Below, one piece after another: positions 34,111-44,500 of a stretch of 64,000 nt of DNA (within the stretch, counting starts at the first letter, position 1; each line of letters begins with the position of its first letter). Location of the stretch: contig NZ_SMRO01000001.1 of the NCBI RefSeq assembly GCF_004359985.1, forward strand, positions 1,488,001 through 1,552,000, written 5' to 3'. Under the pieces are notes generated by a model. It ran no database searches. It was given only the letters and a program-made list of their open reading frames with translations, and was not told the DNA's origin. Origin of the DNA: Paraburkholderia flava. GTDB lineage: Bacteria > Pseudomonadota > Gammaproteobacteria > Burkholderiales > Burkholderiaceae. The translations under genes were made by a program, and so were the position numbers.

Positions 34111-36552
34111 GTGCCGACAAGAAACGCCTTCTCAGTCATTTTTGCCTGCGCAGCGCTCGGTGCGCTGCCCGTTCGATCCGCCCTCGCCGATACCGCTCCC
34201 GCCGCTGCTACCGACGAAACGATCACCGTCGAAGGCCTGACCCATCCTACCGATATCCTGATCGACAAATGGGGCGTCCCGCACATCTTCGCGGACAACG
34301 AGCACGACGCGTTCTTCGTGCAGGGCTTCAACGCCGCGCGCGACCGCATGTTCCAGATCGATCTGTGGCGCCGCCGCGGGCTCGGCGAACTCGCGGAAGT
34401 CTTCGGCCCCGCGTACGTCGAGCAGGACAAGGCGACGCGCCTCTTTCTCTATCGCGGCGACATGTCCGCCGAATGGAAGCGCTACGGGCCCGACGCGCTG
34501 CCCGTCGCCACCCGCTTTGCCGAAGGCGTGAACGCATACATCGACTGGCTTGCCGCGCATCCGGACCGCCTGCCGTACGAGTTTCGCAAAGTCGGTTACT
34601 GGCCCGCGCGCTGGAGCGCCGACGATATCGTGCGGATTCGCAGCCACGGTCTCACGCGCAATCTGACGAGCGAAGTCGCGCGCGCGAAGGTCGCGTGCAA
34701 GAGTTCGGTCGAAGCCGACACCGTGCGCTTCGGTCTGCAGCCGCCGTGGCAAACGAAGGTGCCCGACGGACTCGATCCGTGCCTGCCCGACGACGTGCTC
34801 AAGGTCTTCACGCTTGCAACGCAAGGCGTGCACGTCACGCGTGAATCGCTGAAGAGCGCCGATGCATCGACGACGACGATCGCCGCCGCCGACAACCTCG
34901 AAGAGGTCACCGAAGGCAGCAACAACTGGGTGATCGCACCGGACAAATCCGCGACGGGCCGCGCAATCATGGCCAACGATCCGCACCGCGCATATGCGGC
35001 GCCGAGCCTGCGCTACATCCAGCAGGTCAGTTCGCCGACGCTCGACATCATCGGCGGCGGCGAACCGTCGGCGCCGGGCATTTCGATCGGCCACAACGGC
35101 ACGATCGCGTACGGCCTCACGATCTTCAACATCGATCAGGAAGATCTGTACGTCTATCAGCTGAACCCCGCGAATCCGCACGAATACCGCTACAAGGGCC
35201 ACTGGGAACCGATGCATATCGTGCACGAGCAGATCGCCGTGCGCGGCGGCGCACCCGTCGATGCCGAACTCGCGTTCACGCGGCACGGTCCCGTGATCTA
35301 CACGGAAAGCGCGAAGAATCGCGCGTTTGCCGTGCGCACCGCGTGGCTGTCGCCGGGCATGTCGCCGTATTTCGATTCGATGCGCTACATGCGTGCGAAA
35401 AACTTCGCGGAGTTCAAGCACGATCTGTCGACGTGGGGCGCACCGACCGTCAATCAGGTCTACGCCGACACGCACGGCGACATCGGCTGGGTACCGAGCG
35501 GACTCGCGCCGAAGCGGCCGAACTGGGACGGCTTGATGCCGGTTCCTGGCGACGGTCGCTACGAATGGGCCGGCTTCTGGCCGCGCGACGACATGCCGTC
35601 CGCGTACAACCCACCGAGCGGCTACTTCACGACGTCGAACGAAATGAACCTGCCGGCTGACTATCCATATCGCGAACGCAAGCTCGGTTTCGAATGGACG
35701 AACGGGTCGCGTCATCAACGGATCGACGAGGTGTTGAAGTCGCTGCCGAAGGTATCGATCGAAGACAGCGAGAAGCTGCAGAACGACATCGTGTCGATTC
35801 CCGCGCGCAGGCTGGTCGCGTTGCTCGCGCCGTTGTCGAGCGACGATCCCGACACCCGCACCGCGCTTGCGATGCTCAAGGGCTGGGACGCGTCGATGCG
35901 CGCGGATTCCGCGCAGGCTGCGCTCGAGGAGGTGTGGTTGAGCCGGCACCTCGGCAGCGCGTTCAAGGCAGCGGTGCTGCCGAAAGCGGCCGCCGATGCG
36001 TTCGCCGCGCCGGACACGGCCGTCATGCTCGATTCGCTCGAGCATCCAGGCGCGCGCTTCGGCGAGAACGCGCAGGCCGCGCAGGAAAAACGCGACGCGG
36101 TGCTGCTCGCAAGTTTGCGCGACGCGTATCGCGAGATGGTGCAACTGCAGGGCGCCAACAGCAGCGCATGGCAATGGGGCAAGCTGCAGACGAACCTCAA
36201 CGCGCATCCGTTCGCCGATCTCGTCGACGCCGACATGCGCGCGAAGCTCAACGTCGGTCCGATCGGCAAGGGCGGCAGCGCATATACGCCGAACCAGTCG
36301 ACCTATCGCGCGAAGGACTTCCGGCAAACGAATGGTCCGTCGTTTCGCGTGATCGTCGACGTGGGCAACTGGGACAACTCGCGCGCGGTGAATCTGCCGG
36401 GCGAATCGGGCGATCCGGATAGCCCGCATTATCGCGACCTCGCGCAGATGTGGCTGAACGGCGAGTATTTCCCGCTGTTGTACACGCGGGCGGCTGTCGA
36501 GAAGGTCACGGAGAAGCGCATTCATCTTGTGCCGGGGGTGAAGACGGAATGA
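34111..36552 (+). CDS. Penicillin acylase-family N-terminal-nucleophile amidohydrolase
   Basis: 813 residues from the GTG at 34111, with AGGAGGAAAC just before; the longer ATG frame from 34045 lacks a site. Signal peptide: TRNAFSVIFACAALGALP then ALA. Alpha chain ~30-230 (LIDKWGVPHIFADNEHDAFF, QGFNAARDRMFQIDLWRRR), spacer, then the autocleavage point EEVTEGSNNWVIAPDKSATG with the nucleophile S270 that becomes the N-terminus of the beta chain. Beta chain features: IGHNGTIAYGLTIFN and a distal NLPGESGDPDSPHYRDL. It would act in the periplasm on acyl amides; acyl-homoserine lactones and beta-lactams are both possible. No lactonase-type neighbour; role unproven. Confidence 0.92.
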   Translation: MPTRNAFSVIFACAALGALPVRSALADTAPAAATDETITVEGLTHPTDILIDKWGVPHIFADNEHDAFFVQGFNAARDRMFQIDLWRRRGLGELAEVFGPAYVEQDKATRLFLYRGDMSAEWKRYGPDALPVATRFAEGVNAYIDWLAAHPDRLPYEFRKVGYWPARWSADDIVRIRSHGLTRNLTSEVARAKVACKSSVEADTVRFGLQPPWQTKVPDGLDPCLPDDVLKVFTLATQGVHVTRESLKSADASTTTIAAADNLEEVTEGSNNWVIAPDKSATGRAIMANDPHRAYAAPSLRYIQQVSSPTLDIIGGGEPSAPGISIGHNGTIAYGLTIFNIDQEDLYVYQLNPANPHEYRYKGHWEPMHIVHEQIAVRGGAPVDAELAFTRHGPVIYTESAKNRAFAVRTAWLSPGMSPYFDSMRYMRAKNFAEFKHDLSTWGAPTVNQVYADTHGDIGWVPSGLAPKRPNWDGLMPVPGDGRYEWAGFWPRDDMPSAYNPPSGYFTTSNEMNLPADYPYRERKLGFEWTNGSRHQRIDEVLKSLPKVSIEDSEKLQNDIVSIPARRLVALLAPLSSDDPDTRTALAMLKGWDASMRADSAQAALEEVWLSRHLGSAFKAAVLPKAAADAFAAPDTAVMLDSLEHPGARFGENAQAAQEKRDAVLLASLRDAYREMVQLQGANSSAWQWGKLQTNLNAHPFADLVDADMRAKLNVGPIGKGGSAYTPNQSTYRAKDFRQTNGPSFRVIVDVGNWDNSRAVNLPGESGDPDSPHYRDLAQMWLNGEYFPLLYTRAAVEKVTEKRIHLVPGVKTE

Positions 36553-36563
36553 CGTAATCGCGG

Positions 36564-36593
36564 GCCGCCCGACCGGTTCTCCGATTGGGCGGC
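36564..36593 (+). terminator. Hairpin after the penicillin acylase gene
   Basis: GCCGCCC (36564-36570) can pair with GGGCGGC (36587-36593) over a 16-nt loop, 12 bp after the stop codon. No T-run follows. Weak support. Confidence 0.3.
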
Positions 36594-36691
36594 GTGAGTT
36601 TGAACATGAGCCTGAAATAGAGCCCCCGCTCCATCGCCCACCGATATGATGACGCTCGCCGTCACTTCCCAAATCGAGAGCCCAAGCCGCC

Positions 36692-37363
36692 ATGCTGATC
36701 GTCCATCACCTGAACAACTCCCGTTCGCAGCGCGTGCTGTGGCTGCTCGAAGAACTCGGCGTGCCGTACGAAATCAAGCGCTATCAACGCGACCCGAAGA
36801 CGATGCTCGCGCCGCCCGAACTGCGCGCGGTGCATCCGCTCGGTAAATCGCCGGTCATCACCGACAACGGCGAGACGATCGCGGAGTCGGGTGCGATCAT
36901 CGAGTACCTGCTGGAACGCTACGGCAACGGACAGTTCGAGCCGCCACTGGGCACGCCGGAACGACGCCGCTTCTCGTACTGGATGCATTACGCGGAAGGC
37001 TCGGCGATGCCGCCGCTATTGCTGAAGCTCGTCGCGCTGCGCATCGCGAGCGCGCCGATGCCGTTCTTCGCGAAGCCGATCGCTAAGAAAATCGCTGGTA
37101 CGTTGCAGTCGAGTTTCGTCGATCCGCAGATCGCATTGCATCTGTCGTATGTCGACGAAGCGCTGCGTCCGACCGGCTGGTTCGTCGGCGATGCGTTCAG
37201 TGCTGCGGACATTCAGATGAGCTTTCCGCTGGAAGCGGCGAGCGCACGCGGCGGTATGAACGAGCGCTTTCCCGCAATTGCCGCTTACCTCGCGCGCATT
37301 CACGCACGGCCCGCGTATCAGCGCGCGCTAGAACGCGGCGGGCGTTACGACCTGCTCAGCTAG
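36692..37363 (+). CDS. Glutathione S-transferase
   Basis: 223 residues. Thioredoxin-like N-domain: MLIVHHLNNSRSQRVLWLLE, with Ser in the SRSQR active site, HPLGKSPVITDNG and IAESGAIIEYLLERYG. The C-terminal helical domain includes TGWFVGDAFSAADIQMSFPL. It resembles bacterial GSTs of the GST3/YfcG-like type. It stands alone between the acylase and HxlR genes, so no pathway link is visible. Confidence 0.92.
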   Translation: MLIVHHLNNSRSQRVLWLLEELGVPYEIKRYQRDPKTMLAPPELRAVHPLGKSPVITDNGETIAESGAIIEYLLERYGNGQFEPPLGTPERRRFSYWMHYAEGSAMPPLLLKLVALRIASAPMPFFAKPIAKKIAGTLQSSFVDPQIALHLSYVDEALRPTGWFVGDAFSAADIQMSFPLEAASARGGMNERFPAIAAYLARIHARPAYQRALERGGRYDLLS

Positions 37364-37382
37364 ATACTGCGTACTCCACGCT

Positions 37383-38084
37383 TCATCCGTTTGCGGCGTT
37401 CAGCGACGTGCCCGCACGCTCACTCGGCGCCGCCGGTTCGGGCAGCGTGAACAATGACAGGAATCGCTTCGCAGCAGCCTTGCTGCCTTCGATCTTCACG
37501 TCGCCAGCGCGTATCGCATCGTCGAGCTTGAGCCCTTCGAGCGCGATGGCAGCGAGCGTGTCCGGATCGCTCTCGATGATCGCATCCGGCTGATCCGCGT
37601 TGCCGCGTCCGATCTTCAACTGGCCGGCGGCGATCTTCGCGTCGAAGCGATACGCGCCGAGCCGCAGTTCGTAGCGCGCCTTGAGATCTCCGGCCGCCTC
37701 CTTGTCGAACGTCCCCCGAAATGACAGGATCAATGAATCGATGCTGACCGGCAGTTCGCGCGACCATGTCGGCGAACGCGCGCCCCAGCGCCCGAGTTCG
37801 ATCAGGATCGGCCCGAGCTCGTAACCCCACTCGGTCAGTTCATACACCCACGCAGCAGCCGGCGGCGGTAACTGCCGACGCCGAACCACCGCTGCCAGCT
37901 CCAGTTCGTCGAGACGCTGCGTGAGCACATTCGGACTGATGGCCGGCAGGCCCGCCCGCAGATCGGTGAAACGCTTCGGGCCGTGCACCAGTTCGCGCAC
38001 GACCAGCAGCGCCCAGCGCTCGCCGATCAGATCCAGTGCGTGAGAACTCGCGCAGCCTTCGTTATAGCTTCGTTTGATTGCCAT
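37383..38084 (-). CDS. HxlR-family regulator with C-terminal SCP2-like domain
   Basis: 233 residues. Residues ~1-100 are the HxlR wHTH: SYNEGCASSHALDLIGERWA, LLVVRELVHGPKRFTDLRAG, ISPNVLTQRLDELE. The last ~110 residues (SFRGTFDKEAAGDLKARYEL, IGRGNADQPDAIIESDPDTL, IKIEGSK-like VKIEGSKAAAKRFLSLF) form a sterol-carrier-protein-2-like lipid-binding domain, which may sense a hydrophobic ligand. It is divergent from a VOC/EmrB-type MFS pair, and a short palindrome lies between them, so control of the exporter is likely. Confidence 0.9.
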   Translation of the reverse strand: MAIKRSYNEGCASSHALDLIGERWALLVVRELVHGPKRFTDLRAGLPAISPNVLTQRLDELELAAVVRRRQLPPPAAAWVYELTEWGYELGPILIELGRWGARSPTWSRELPVSIDSLILSFRGTFDKEAAGDLKARYELRLGAYRFDAKIAAGQLKIGRGNADQPDAIIESDPDTLAAIALEGLKLDDAIRAGDVKIEGSKAAAKRFLSLFTLPEPAAPSERAGTSLNAANG

Positions 38085-38101
38085 GACCTCGTCGCCGGAA
38101 A

Positions 38102-38115
38102 GTCACAAAAGTGAC
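38102..38115. promoter_or_regulatory. Possible HxlR operator
   Basis: GTCAC-AAAA-GTGAC is a perfect 5-bp inverted repeat with a 4-bp spacer, 18 bp upstream of the HxlR start in the shared intergenic region. HxlR proteins are dimers that bind such sites. No experimental match is known to me. Confidence 0.5.
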
Positions 38116-38223
38116 AGCAGTGTACCCAGTATAGTCGTTCATTCCGGATCAGGAATCTTTAGTTGTATTTTAGGATTAACGAGTGCTAGACTGAAACCTC
38201 ACCCTACCCCTGAGGAGTTGGTC

Positions 38224-38640
38224 ATGTTGCCTGATCCGTACCTGATGTTCGATGGCACCTGCGCGGAAGCGATGCGCTTTTACGAACGCACGCTTGGCGG
38301 CAAGATGAAGGTCATGATGACTCACGAGGATTCGCCGCTCGCGGATCAGATGCCGCGCGAGAACGCTAAGCGCATCATGCACGCGGCGATCGAGTTCGAC
38401 GGCCGGCTGCTGATGGCCTCCGACACGATGATTGGACATCCGTACGAAGGCATGAAAGGATTCATGCTTGCGCTGAATTTCCCGACCGTCGACGAAGCGC
38501 GGCACGTGTTCAACGCATTCGCCGAGGGCGGCACGGTCACGATGCCGATGGACAAGACCTTCTGGGCCGACGCATTCGGCATGGTGGTCGATCGCTTCGG
38601 CACGCCGTGGGCGATCAACGGCGTGCCTCATCCTCTATAA
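38224..38640 (+). CDS. VOC-family (PhnB-like) protein
   Basis: 138 residues from the ATG at 38224, with GAGGAGTT ahead. PhnB-type VOC fold: PYLMFDGTCAEAMRFYERTL, MMTHEDSPLADQMP, RIMHAAIEFDGRLLMASDTM, AFGMVVDRFGTPWAING. Often annotated as a glyoxalase-like protein, without known activity. It lies 27 bp before the MFS gene and is probably co-transcribed with it under HxlR. Confidence 0.9.
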   Translation: MLPDPYLMFDGTCAEAMRFYERTLGGKMKVMMTHEDSPLADQMPRENAKRIMHAAIEFDGRLLMASDTMIGHPYEGMKGFMLALNFPTVDEARHVFNAFAEGGTVTMPMDKTFWADAFGMVVDRFGTPWAINGVPHPL

Positions 38641-38667
38641 ACACAACATAACTGCAGGAGCTGCTGC

Positions 38668-40161
38668 ATGACCCACTCCATCGAAGGCCGCAAGCGCTGG
38701 CTCGCGCTGATCGTGCTGTGTCTCGGCGTGCTGATGATCGTGCTGGACACGACCATCGTGAACGTCGCGCTGCCGTCGATCGCCGCGGATCTCGGGTTCA
38801 CCGAGACTTCGCTCGTGTGGGTGGTCAATGCATACATGCTGACGTTCGGCGGCTTCCTGCTGCTCGGCGGCCGGCTCGGCGATCTGTACGGGCACCGCAA
38901 GCTGTTTCTCGGCGGCATCGTCGCATTCACGGTCGCGTCGCTCGCCTGCGGGCTGTCGAACTCGCAGGTGCTGCTGGTGTGCGCGCGTGCGGTGCAGGGG
39001 CTGGGCGGCGCGGTGGTGTCGGCGGTGGCGCTGTCGCTGATCATGAACCTCTTCACCGAACCCGCCGAACGCGCGAAAGCGATGGGCGTGTACGGGTTCG
39101 TGTGCGCGGGCGGCGGCAGCATCGGCGTGCTGCTCGGCGGACTGCTGACCAATCTGCTCAGCTGGCACTGGATCTTCCTCGTCAACCTGCCGATCGGCAT
39201 CGCGGTGTACGCGCTGTGCATCTCGCTGCTGCCCGATGGCCGCGGTCACGCGGAAGGCGAAAAGCTCGACGTCGCGGGTGCGATCACGGTAACGGCGTCG
39301 CTGATGCTCGCGGTCTACGCGATCGTCAACGGCAACGAAGCAGGCTGGCTGTCGGCGCAGACGCTCGGGATGCTCGCGGTCGCACTCGTGCTGTTCGCGG
39401 TATTCCTGCGCATCGAGTCGCGCGTGCAGCATCCGTTGATGCCGCTCGGTCTGTTCCGGCTGCGCAACGTCGCGACTGCGAACGTCGTCGCCGTGTTGTG
39501 GGCGGCGGCGATGTTCGCGTGGTTCTTCATTTCGGCGCTGTATCTGCAGCGCGTACTCGGCTACCGGCCGATGCAGGTCGGTCTCGCGTTCCTGCCGGCG
39601 AACATCATCATGGCCGCGTTCTCGCTCGGTCTGTCGGCGAAGCTCGTGATGCGCTTCGGTATCCGCGCGCCGCTTGCGGGCGGCCTCGCGGTCGCCGCGC
39701 TCGGGCTGCTGCTGTTCGCGCGTGCGCCGGTGGATGGCCACTTCGTCGTCGATACGCTGCCCGGCATGATCCTGCTCGGCCTCGGTGCGGGCGTTGCGTT
39801 CAATCCGCTGCTGCTCGGCGCGATGAGCGACGTCCAGCCGAACGAATCGGGCCTCGCGTCGGGCATGGTCAATACGTCGTTCATGATGGGCGGCGCGCTC
39901 GGGCTCGCGGTCCTCGCGAGTCTCGCGGATGCGCGCTCGAGTACGCTCGCCGCCGCGCACATCGACGAAGCGGCTGCGTTGAATGGTGGGTATCACGTAG
40001 CGTTTATCTTCGGTGCGGCGTTCGCTGCGCTCGCGGCGCTGCTGGGTGGCATCTTCATGCGTACAGGCATGCAGACGGGCGCGCATGACGCACCCGCCGC
40101 CAACGCGCCGACTGCAACATCGAACGTGCATCAACGCGACGAGGCAGCAGAAAACAGCTGA
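38668..40161 (+). CDS. DHA2-family (EmrB/QacA-type) MFS drug exporter
   Basis: 497 residues with 14 predicted membrane segments. Motif D1/A: VLDTTIVNVALPSIAADLGF, WVVNAYMLTFGGFLLLGGRL then GDLYGHRK. Motif C region: GVYGFVCAGGGSIGVLLGGL. Such transporters expel drugs or metabolites with proton exchange. No membrane fusion partner (EmrA) is next to it, so it may work alone. Ribosome-binding site CTGCAGGAGCTGC. Confidence 0.93.
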   Translation: MTHSIEGRKRWLALIVLCLGVLMIVLDTTIVNVALPSIAADLGFTETSLVWVVNAYMLTFGGFLLLGGRLGDLYGHRKLFLGGIVAFTVASLACGLSNSQVLLVCARAVQGLGGAVVSAVALSLIMNLFTEPAERAKAMGVYGFVCAGGGSIGVLLGGLLTNLLSWHWIFLVNLPIGIAVYALCISLLPDGRGHAEGEKLDVAGAITVTASLMLAVYAIVNGNEAGWLSAQTLGMLAVALVLFAVFLRIESRVQHPLMPLGLFRLRNVATANVVAVLWAAAMFAWFFISALYLQRVLGYRPMQVGLAFLPANIIMAAFSLGLSAKLVMRFGIRAPLAGGLAVAALGLLLFARAPVDGHFVVDTLPGMILLGLGAGVAFNPLLLGAMSDVQPNESGLASGMVNTSFMMGGALGLAVLASLADARSSTLAAAHIDEAAALNGGYHVAFIFGAAFAALAALLGGIFMRTGMQTGAHDAPAANAPTATSNVHQRDEAAENS

Positions 40162-40231
40162 ACGTACGCGCGCGACTTAGCGCTGGCGCAATCAATAACG
40201 CGGCAACGGGGGTACACACGGAGTAACACTC

Positions 40232-40591
40232 ATGAGTCACCCATCCGATATCGCCGACCTGATCCGCCGCTGCTTCGCGGCATATGAATCGAAGGATCGC
40301 GCGGCACTCGAAGCACTCGTCGCCGACGACTTCCACTTCAGCAGTCCGCGCGACAACCGTATCGACCGGCAGACCTATTTCGAACGCTGCTGGCCGTTCT
40401 CGGAAAAGGTGCGAGCGTTCCGTATCGAGAAGCTGTTTGTGCAGCATGACGAAGCATTCGTGCGCTATCGCTGCGAACCCGACAGCGGCCCGGCATTCCG
40501 CAACACCGAATTTTTCCGTTTCGCGAACGGTCGTCTTATCGAGGTCGAAGTGTATTTCGGCTTGTCCGAAGAACGCGTTTCGCCGACGTAA
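40232..40591 (+). CDS. NTF2-like / SnoaL-like protein
   Basis: 119 residues: DLIRRCFAAYESKDRAALEA, LVADDFHFSSPRDNRIDRQT, then FRNTEFFRFANGRLIEVEVY FG-type final strands. This is the cone-shaped NTF2/SnoaL fold used by many small enzymes and stress proteins. CGGAG lies before the ATG. Function unknown. Confidence 0.85.
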   Translation: MSHPSDIADLIRRCFAAYESKDRAALEALVADDFHFSSPRDNRIDRQTYFERCWPFSEKVRAFRIEKLFVQHDEAFVRYRCEPDSGPAFRNTEFFRFANGRLIEVEVYFGLSEERVSPT

Positions 40592-40679
40592 GCAAAGCGA
40601 CATGCAGTTGCGCAAGATCGATCAAATGCGCAACGACCGCGCTCGCTATGCTCGGTTCATGCCTTCATGAGAGTCGCCG

Positions 40680-41519
40680 ATGAGTCCTGCAGGTAAAGCG
40701 CTCTGGTTTATCGAAAGCCACTTCGCGAGCGAGTTGACGCTCGATGCGATTGCCGGCAGCGGCTGCGTATCGCGCTTCCATCTCGCGCGCGCATTCGAAG
40801 CGGCGACTGGTTATCCGGTGATGCGCTATGTCCGTCTGCGTCGATTGAGCGAAGCGGCACGTCAGCTCGCGAACGGCGCGCCCGACATTCTCGCGGTCGC
40901 CGTCGAAGCCGGGTATGGCTCTCACGAAGCATTCACGCGTGCGTTTCGCGACCGCTTCGGGCTCACACCCGAAGCGGTGCGCGCACAGCGCCGCGTCGAT
41001 AACCTCGATCTCACGGAGCCTCCGAAAATGAATGAAACCCCGCATTCCGATATCGTCCTCGAACCGCCGCGCTTCGAAGACGGCGCGCCGTTTCTCGTCG
41101 CCGGATTGTCCGCGCGCTATGCATGCGACGCGACCAACGGCATCCCCGCGCAATGGCAACGCTTTTCCGCGCACCTCGGCAGGATTCCTGGACAGATCGG
41201 CAACGTCGCGTACGGCGTGAACCACAACGCCGACGACGCAGGCCACTTCGACTATCTATGCGGCGTCGCGGTCCGCGATTTCTCGACGGTGCCCGCCGAG
41301 TTGACCCATCTGCGGATTCCCGCACAACGCTATGCGGTGTTCGTGCATCGCGAGCATGTGTCGGCGGTTTGCCATACGTGGAATGCGATATGGAATCGCT
41401 GGCTGCCCGAGTCCGGACACGCGCCCGCCGATGCGCCGCTATTCGAGCGCTACGACGAAGCGTTCGATCCGCTCACGGGGATGGGTGGGTTCGAGATCTG
41501 GTTGCCGTTGAAGACGTGA
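40680..41519 (+). CDS. AraC-family regulator with GyrI-like effector domain
   Basis: 279 residues. The two HTHs are N-terminal: LWFIESHFASELTLDAIAGS, RFHLARAFEAATGYPVMRYV and VAVEAGYGSHEAFTRAFRDR then FGLTPEAVRAQ. The C-terminal ~150 residues (PPRFEDGAPFLVAGLSARYA, GHFDYLCGVAVRDFSTVPAE, FEIWLPLK) form a GyrI/Rob-type small-molecule-binding domain. This Rob-like layout is typical of MDR-associated regulators. Its target may be the upstream exporter cluster. Confidence 0.92.
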   Translation: MSPAGKALWFIESHFASELTLDAIAGSGCVSRFHLARAFEAATGYPVMRYVRLRRLSEAARQLANGAPDILAVAVEAGYGSHEAFTRAFRDRFGLTPEAVRAQRRVDNLDLTEPPKMNETPHSDIVLEPPRFEDGAPFLVAGLSARYACDATNGIPAQWQRFSAHLGRIPGQIGNVAYGVNHNADDAGHFDYLCGVAVRDFSTVPAELTHLRIPAQRYAVFVHREHVSAVCHTWNAIWNRWLPESGHAPADAPLFERYDEAFDPLTGMGGFEIWLPLKT

Positions 41520-41543
41520 TGTGACGCATACGCATGCAACCCC

Positions 41544-41571
41544 GTTAGTGCCGACGATCGTCGGCACTAAC
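41544..41571. terminator. Perfect 28-bp palindrome between convergent AraC and autotransporter genes
   Basis: GTTAGTGCCGACGA (41544-41557) is followed directly by its exact reverse complement (41558-41571). It fills the 67-bp gap between convergent stops and is flanked by AAAAG on the right. It most likely forms a hairpin that ends both transcripts. Confidence 0.6.
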
Positions 41572-41586
41572 AAAAGCAGTAGCCAA

Positions 41587-44500
41587 TCAGAACTGATACC
41601 CGAACTTCAAACTCGCCGCCTGCGCCGACGCATGCGTCGTGTTGATCAGCGTGTCGTAACCCACCGATACCGTCATCGCTTTGGTCGGTTGCATGCTGAG
41701 ACTCACGCCCGCCGTCAGATAACCGCGCGGCAAACTCGTCCCCGGTGCCGCGAACAGCGTGCCGTCCTGCGCGGTCACCGACACCGCGCGACTGCTGCTC
41801 ATCAATTCCTGCGCGTAACCCAACCGCACCTGCAGATTGACAGGCCGCAGCGCATCGCCGAACGCCTTGTCGACGGTCACTTCGGCATACGGTTGCAGGC
41901 TGCGGACGTTGTCGGTGCCGACGCCGAGATCCTGTCCGCCCGCCCCGCTCTCGCCAAATCCGTTTGCACGGAAATACGCGTAGCGCAGTCCCATGCTCGG
42001 CGTCACGACGATGCTACCGAACGTCATCGGCATACTCGCCTGGCCGCCGGCCGTGAACTCGTTGCCGATGTGGTCGCCCTCTGCGGTGCCGAGCGGACCG
42101 AATGGTCGCTTCTGCGACAGGAAGTCGAGCGCATAACCGGCAGTCGCCGACACGCCGACCGGTCCGAACCAGCGGCTGCCATACAGCGCGACGCGCAACG
42201 TGTCGGCGGTGCCGGAGTCGCCGGTCTGCTGTTCGTTGACATCGGTGTGCGTGTAGCCCCCGGCGACACCGAGCGTGTAGTCGCCGAACTTCCTGTCGAG
42301 TCCCGCGAGAAAACCGTAGCGGTTCGCCTGATAACCCGGTTCGCCGCTGGTGCCGCCCACGTGCGTCTGCGCACCGGTCGCATCGATCCAGCCATCGGGC
42401 GCCGCAGCCGTCGCCGACGAAACATGATTCAGTCGTGCAAGCAACGCCGTGTTGGCAGCCTGCGAACCGATCGACACGCTTGACCCAAGCGCGGTGTAAA
42501 TACTGATGCCCGTCGGCGCAACGACCACCGGCGTCACAGGCGTAGTCGGGTTACCCGGTCCAACAACCGCCGCATCCGCGAGTGCAAGCCCCACCGCATT
42601 GCCCGAGTACGTCACGTTCTGCTGCAACGACCCGAGCAGCGCACCCGAAGCCATGGTGTTCGTCACGCTGCTGAACTGCCCGCTGATACCCTTCGCCGAG
42701 ACGAGCGTGTACTGCTTCGCGGTGTACGTGCCGGGATCGTAGGTGATCGCGAGTACGCCATTCAACGTCGCCGTGCCGCCGACGTTCAGCAGCGAAGCCG
42801 CCGTCGGACTGACCTCGACCGCGAGCGTGCCGTTGCTCGCCTGCGTGTAATTACCGCCGACGTTGAGCGTGCCGATCGACCCGCCCGGCGACACCGTACC
42901 GCCGTTGTTCGCGATGTTGCCTGCCACCGTGCCGTGACCGCGCAGCGTGCCGGTCGCGTTGACCTGCAGATCGCCTGCGAGGGTCGCGCTCGCGTGATCG
43001 GCATCGCCGACTTCGAGCGTGCCGGCGTTCAGGATCGTGCCGCCGGTGTAGGTGTTCTGACCGTTCAGCAGCAGCGTCCCTGCGCCGCTTTTCAGCAAAC
43101 CGCCGGTGCCGGTGAGCGCCTGCGCGACGGTGAACGTGTTCGTTGCATCGTCGATATCGAAGCCGCCGCCCGCGCTGCCCCAGACGATGTTGCGCGCCGT
43201 CTGGTTGAAGCCCGTGCCGGTGACCTTCAGCGTGCCGCCCTGGAATTCGAGCGGGTTCGCACTCGCGCCGAGATTCGCATCCGACGCCACCGACAGGAAG
43301 CCGCCGGACAACGTCGTCGTGCCCTGATACGTATTATTGCCGTTCAACACCAGCGTGCCGCCGTCGGTTTTGTTGAGACCGTCAGTGCCGGCGAGAACGT
43401 TGTCGACGACGGCCGTCGCGCCGCTGCTCACGCGCACCACCGGCGCGACGCCGCCCTGTCCGACGAGCGTCAGTGCATCGCCGGTGAGGTGGTAGCCGTC
43501 GGTCATGAACTGCATGCCGGTCGCGCTGACCGCGCCGTTGCTGTCGTCGACCGTCACGGTGCCGGCGGCGCCGCCGAAGATCGCGAATGCCGGCTGCGGC
43601 GACATCGGTCCGACGAACTGGCCGCTGGTGTCGGCCCACGTGTTCGAGAACGTGCTCCACGTGCCGCTGCCGCCGCCCATCGAACCCGCACTCGCCTGGC
43701 CGTTTGCGTCCCACTCGTTGAGCGTGAAACCCTGCGTATCGATCAGGTTGATCTGCTTGTCAATCGACAGCACCTGCAGCGACATGCCGGATGGCGGCGC
43801 GAAGCCGCCGCCGGTGATCGACAGCGACGTGCCCCACTGGAACAGGTTGTACAGCCCCGGCCCCATGCTGCCGAGATTCGTCACGTTGAGCGTCGAGGTG
43901 CCGATCGACAGCCCGCCGGTCACGACGATGTGATCGCTCTGACCCGGCGTGCTGAAGTTCGGACCCGGCGCGCCGAAGTCGAAGTTCAGTTTCGAGCCGT
44001 TGCCGATGGTGAGATCGCCGTTGACCGTCAGCGTACCGATCTGGCCGGCACCACCCGCGGCGAGCGTGCCGCTGTTCGACACAATCGTATTGCCGACGGT
44101 GCCGAAGCCGCCCAGCGTGCCGCCGTTGACGCTGACGGCGCCGGCCACTTTCGCCGTCGTGTGCGTGCTGTCGCCGACGAACAGCGTCGAGTTCGCAGCG
44201 ACCGTCGTGAGGCCGGTGTAGGTGTTCGCGCCGTTGAGTACTTCGCTGCCCGCGTTGACGTTCAACGTGCCCGCGCCGCCGATCACGCCGCCATACGTGC
44301 CGGCCGCATCGCTGAGCGTGAGACCTGCGCCGCCGAGATTGACGTTGCCTGCATTGCCGGCGAGGCTCACGACGCTCAGGCTGTTGCCCGTTCCGGCGCC
44401 GGAGATGTCGAACGTGCCGCCGGTCATCTGTACGCTCGAAGCGGCAATCGTGCCGTTGATGCCGAACGAGAGCGTGCCGCCGTTGATCAGCGTGGTGCCG

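Noticed and set aside
34132..36693. 853-codon open frame antisense to the penicillin acylase gene
   Set aside because: Arg/His/Val-rich shadow translation; the plus strand has a signal peptide and the Ntn nucleophile motif.
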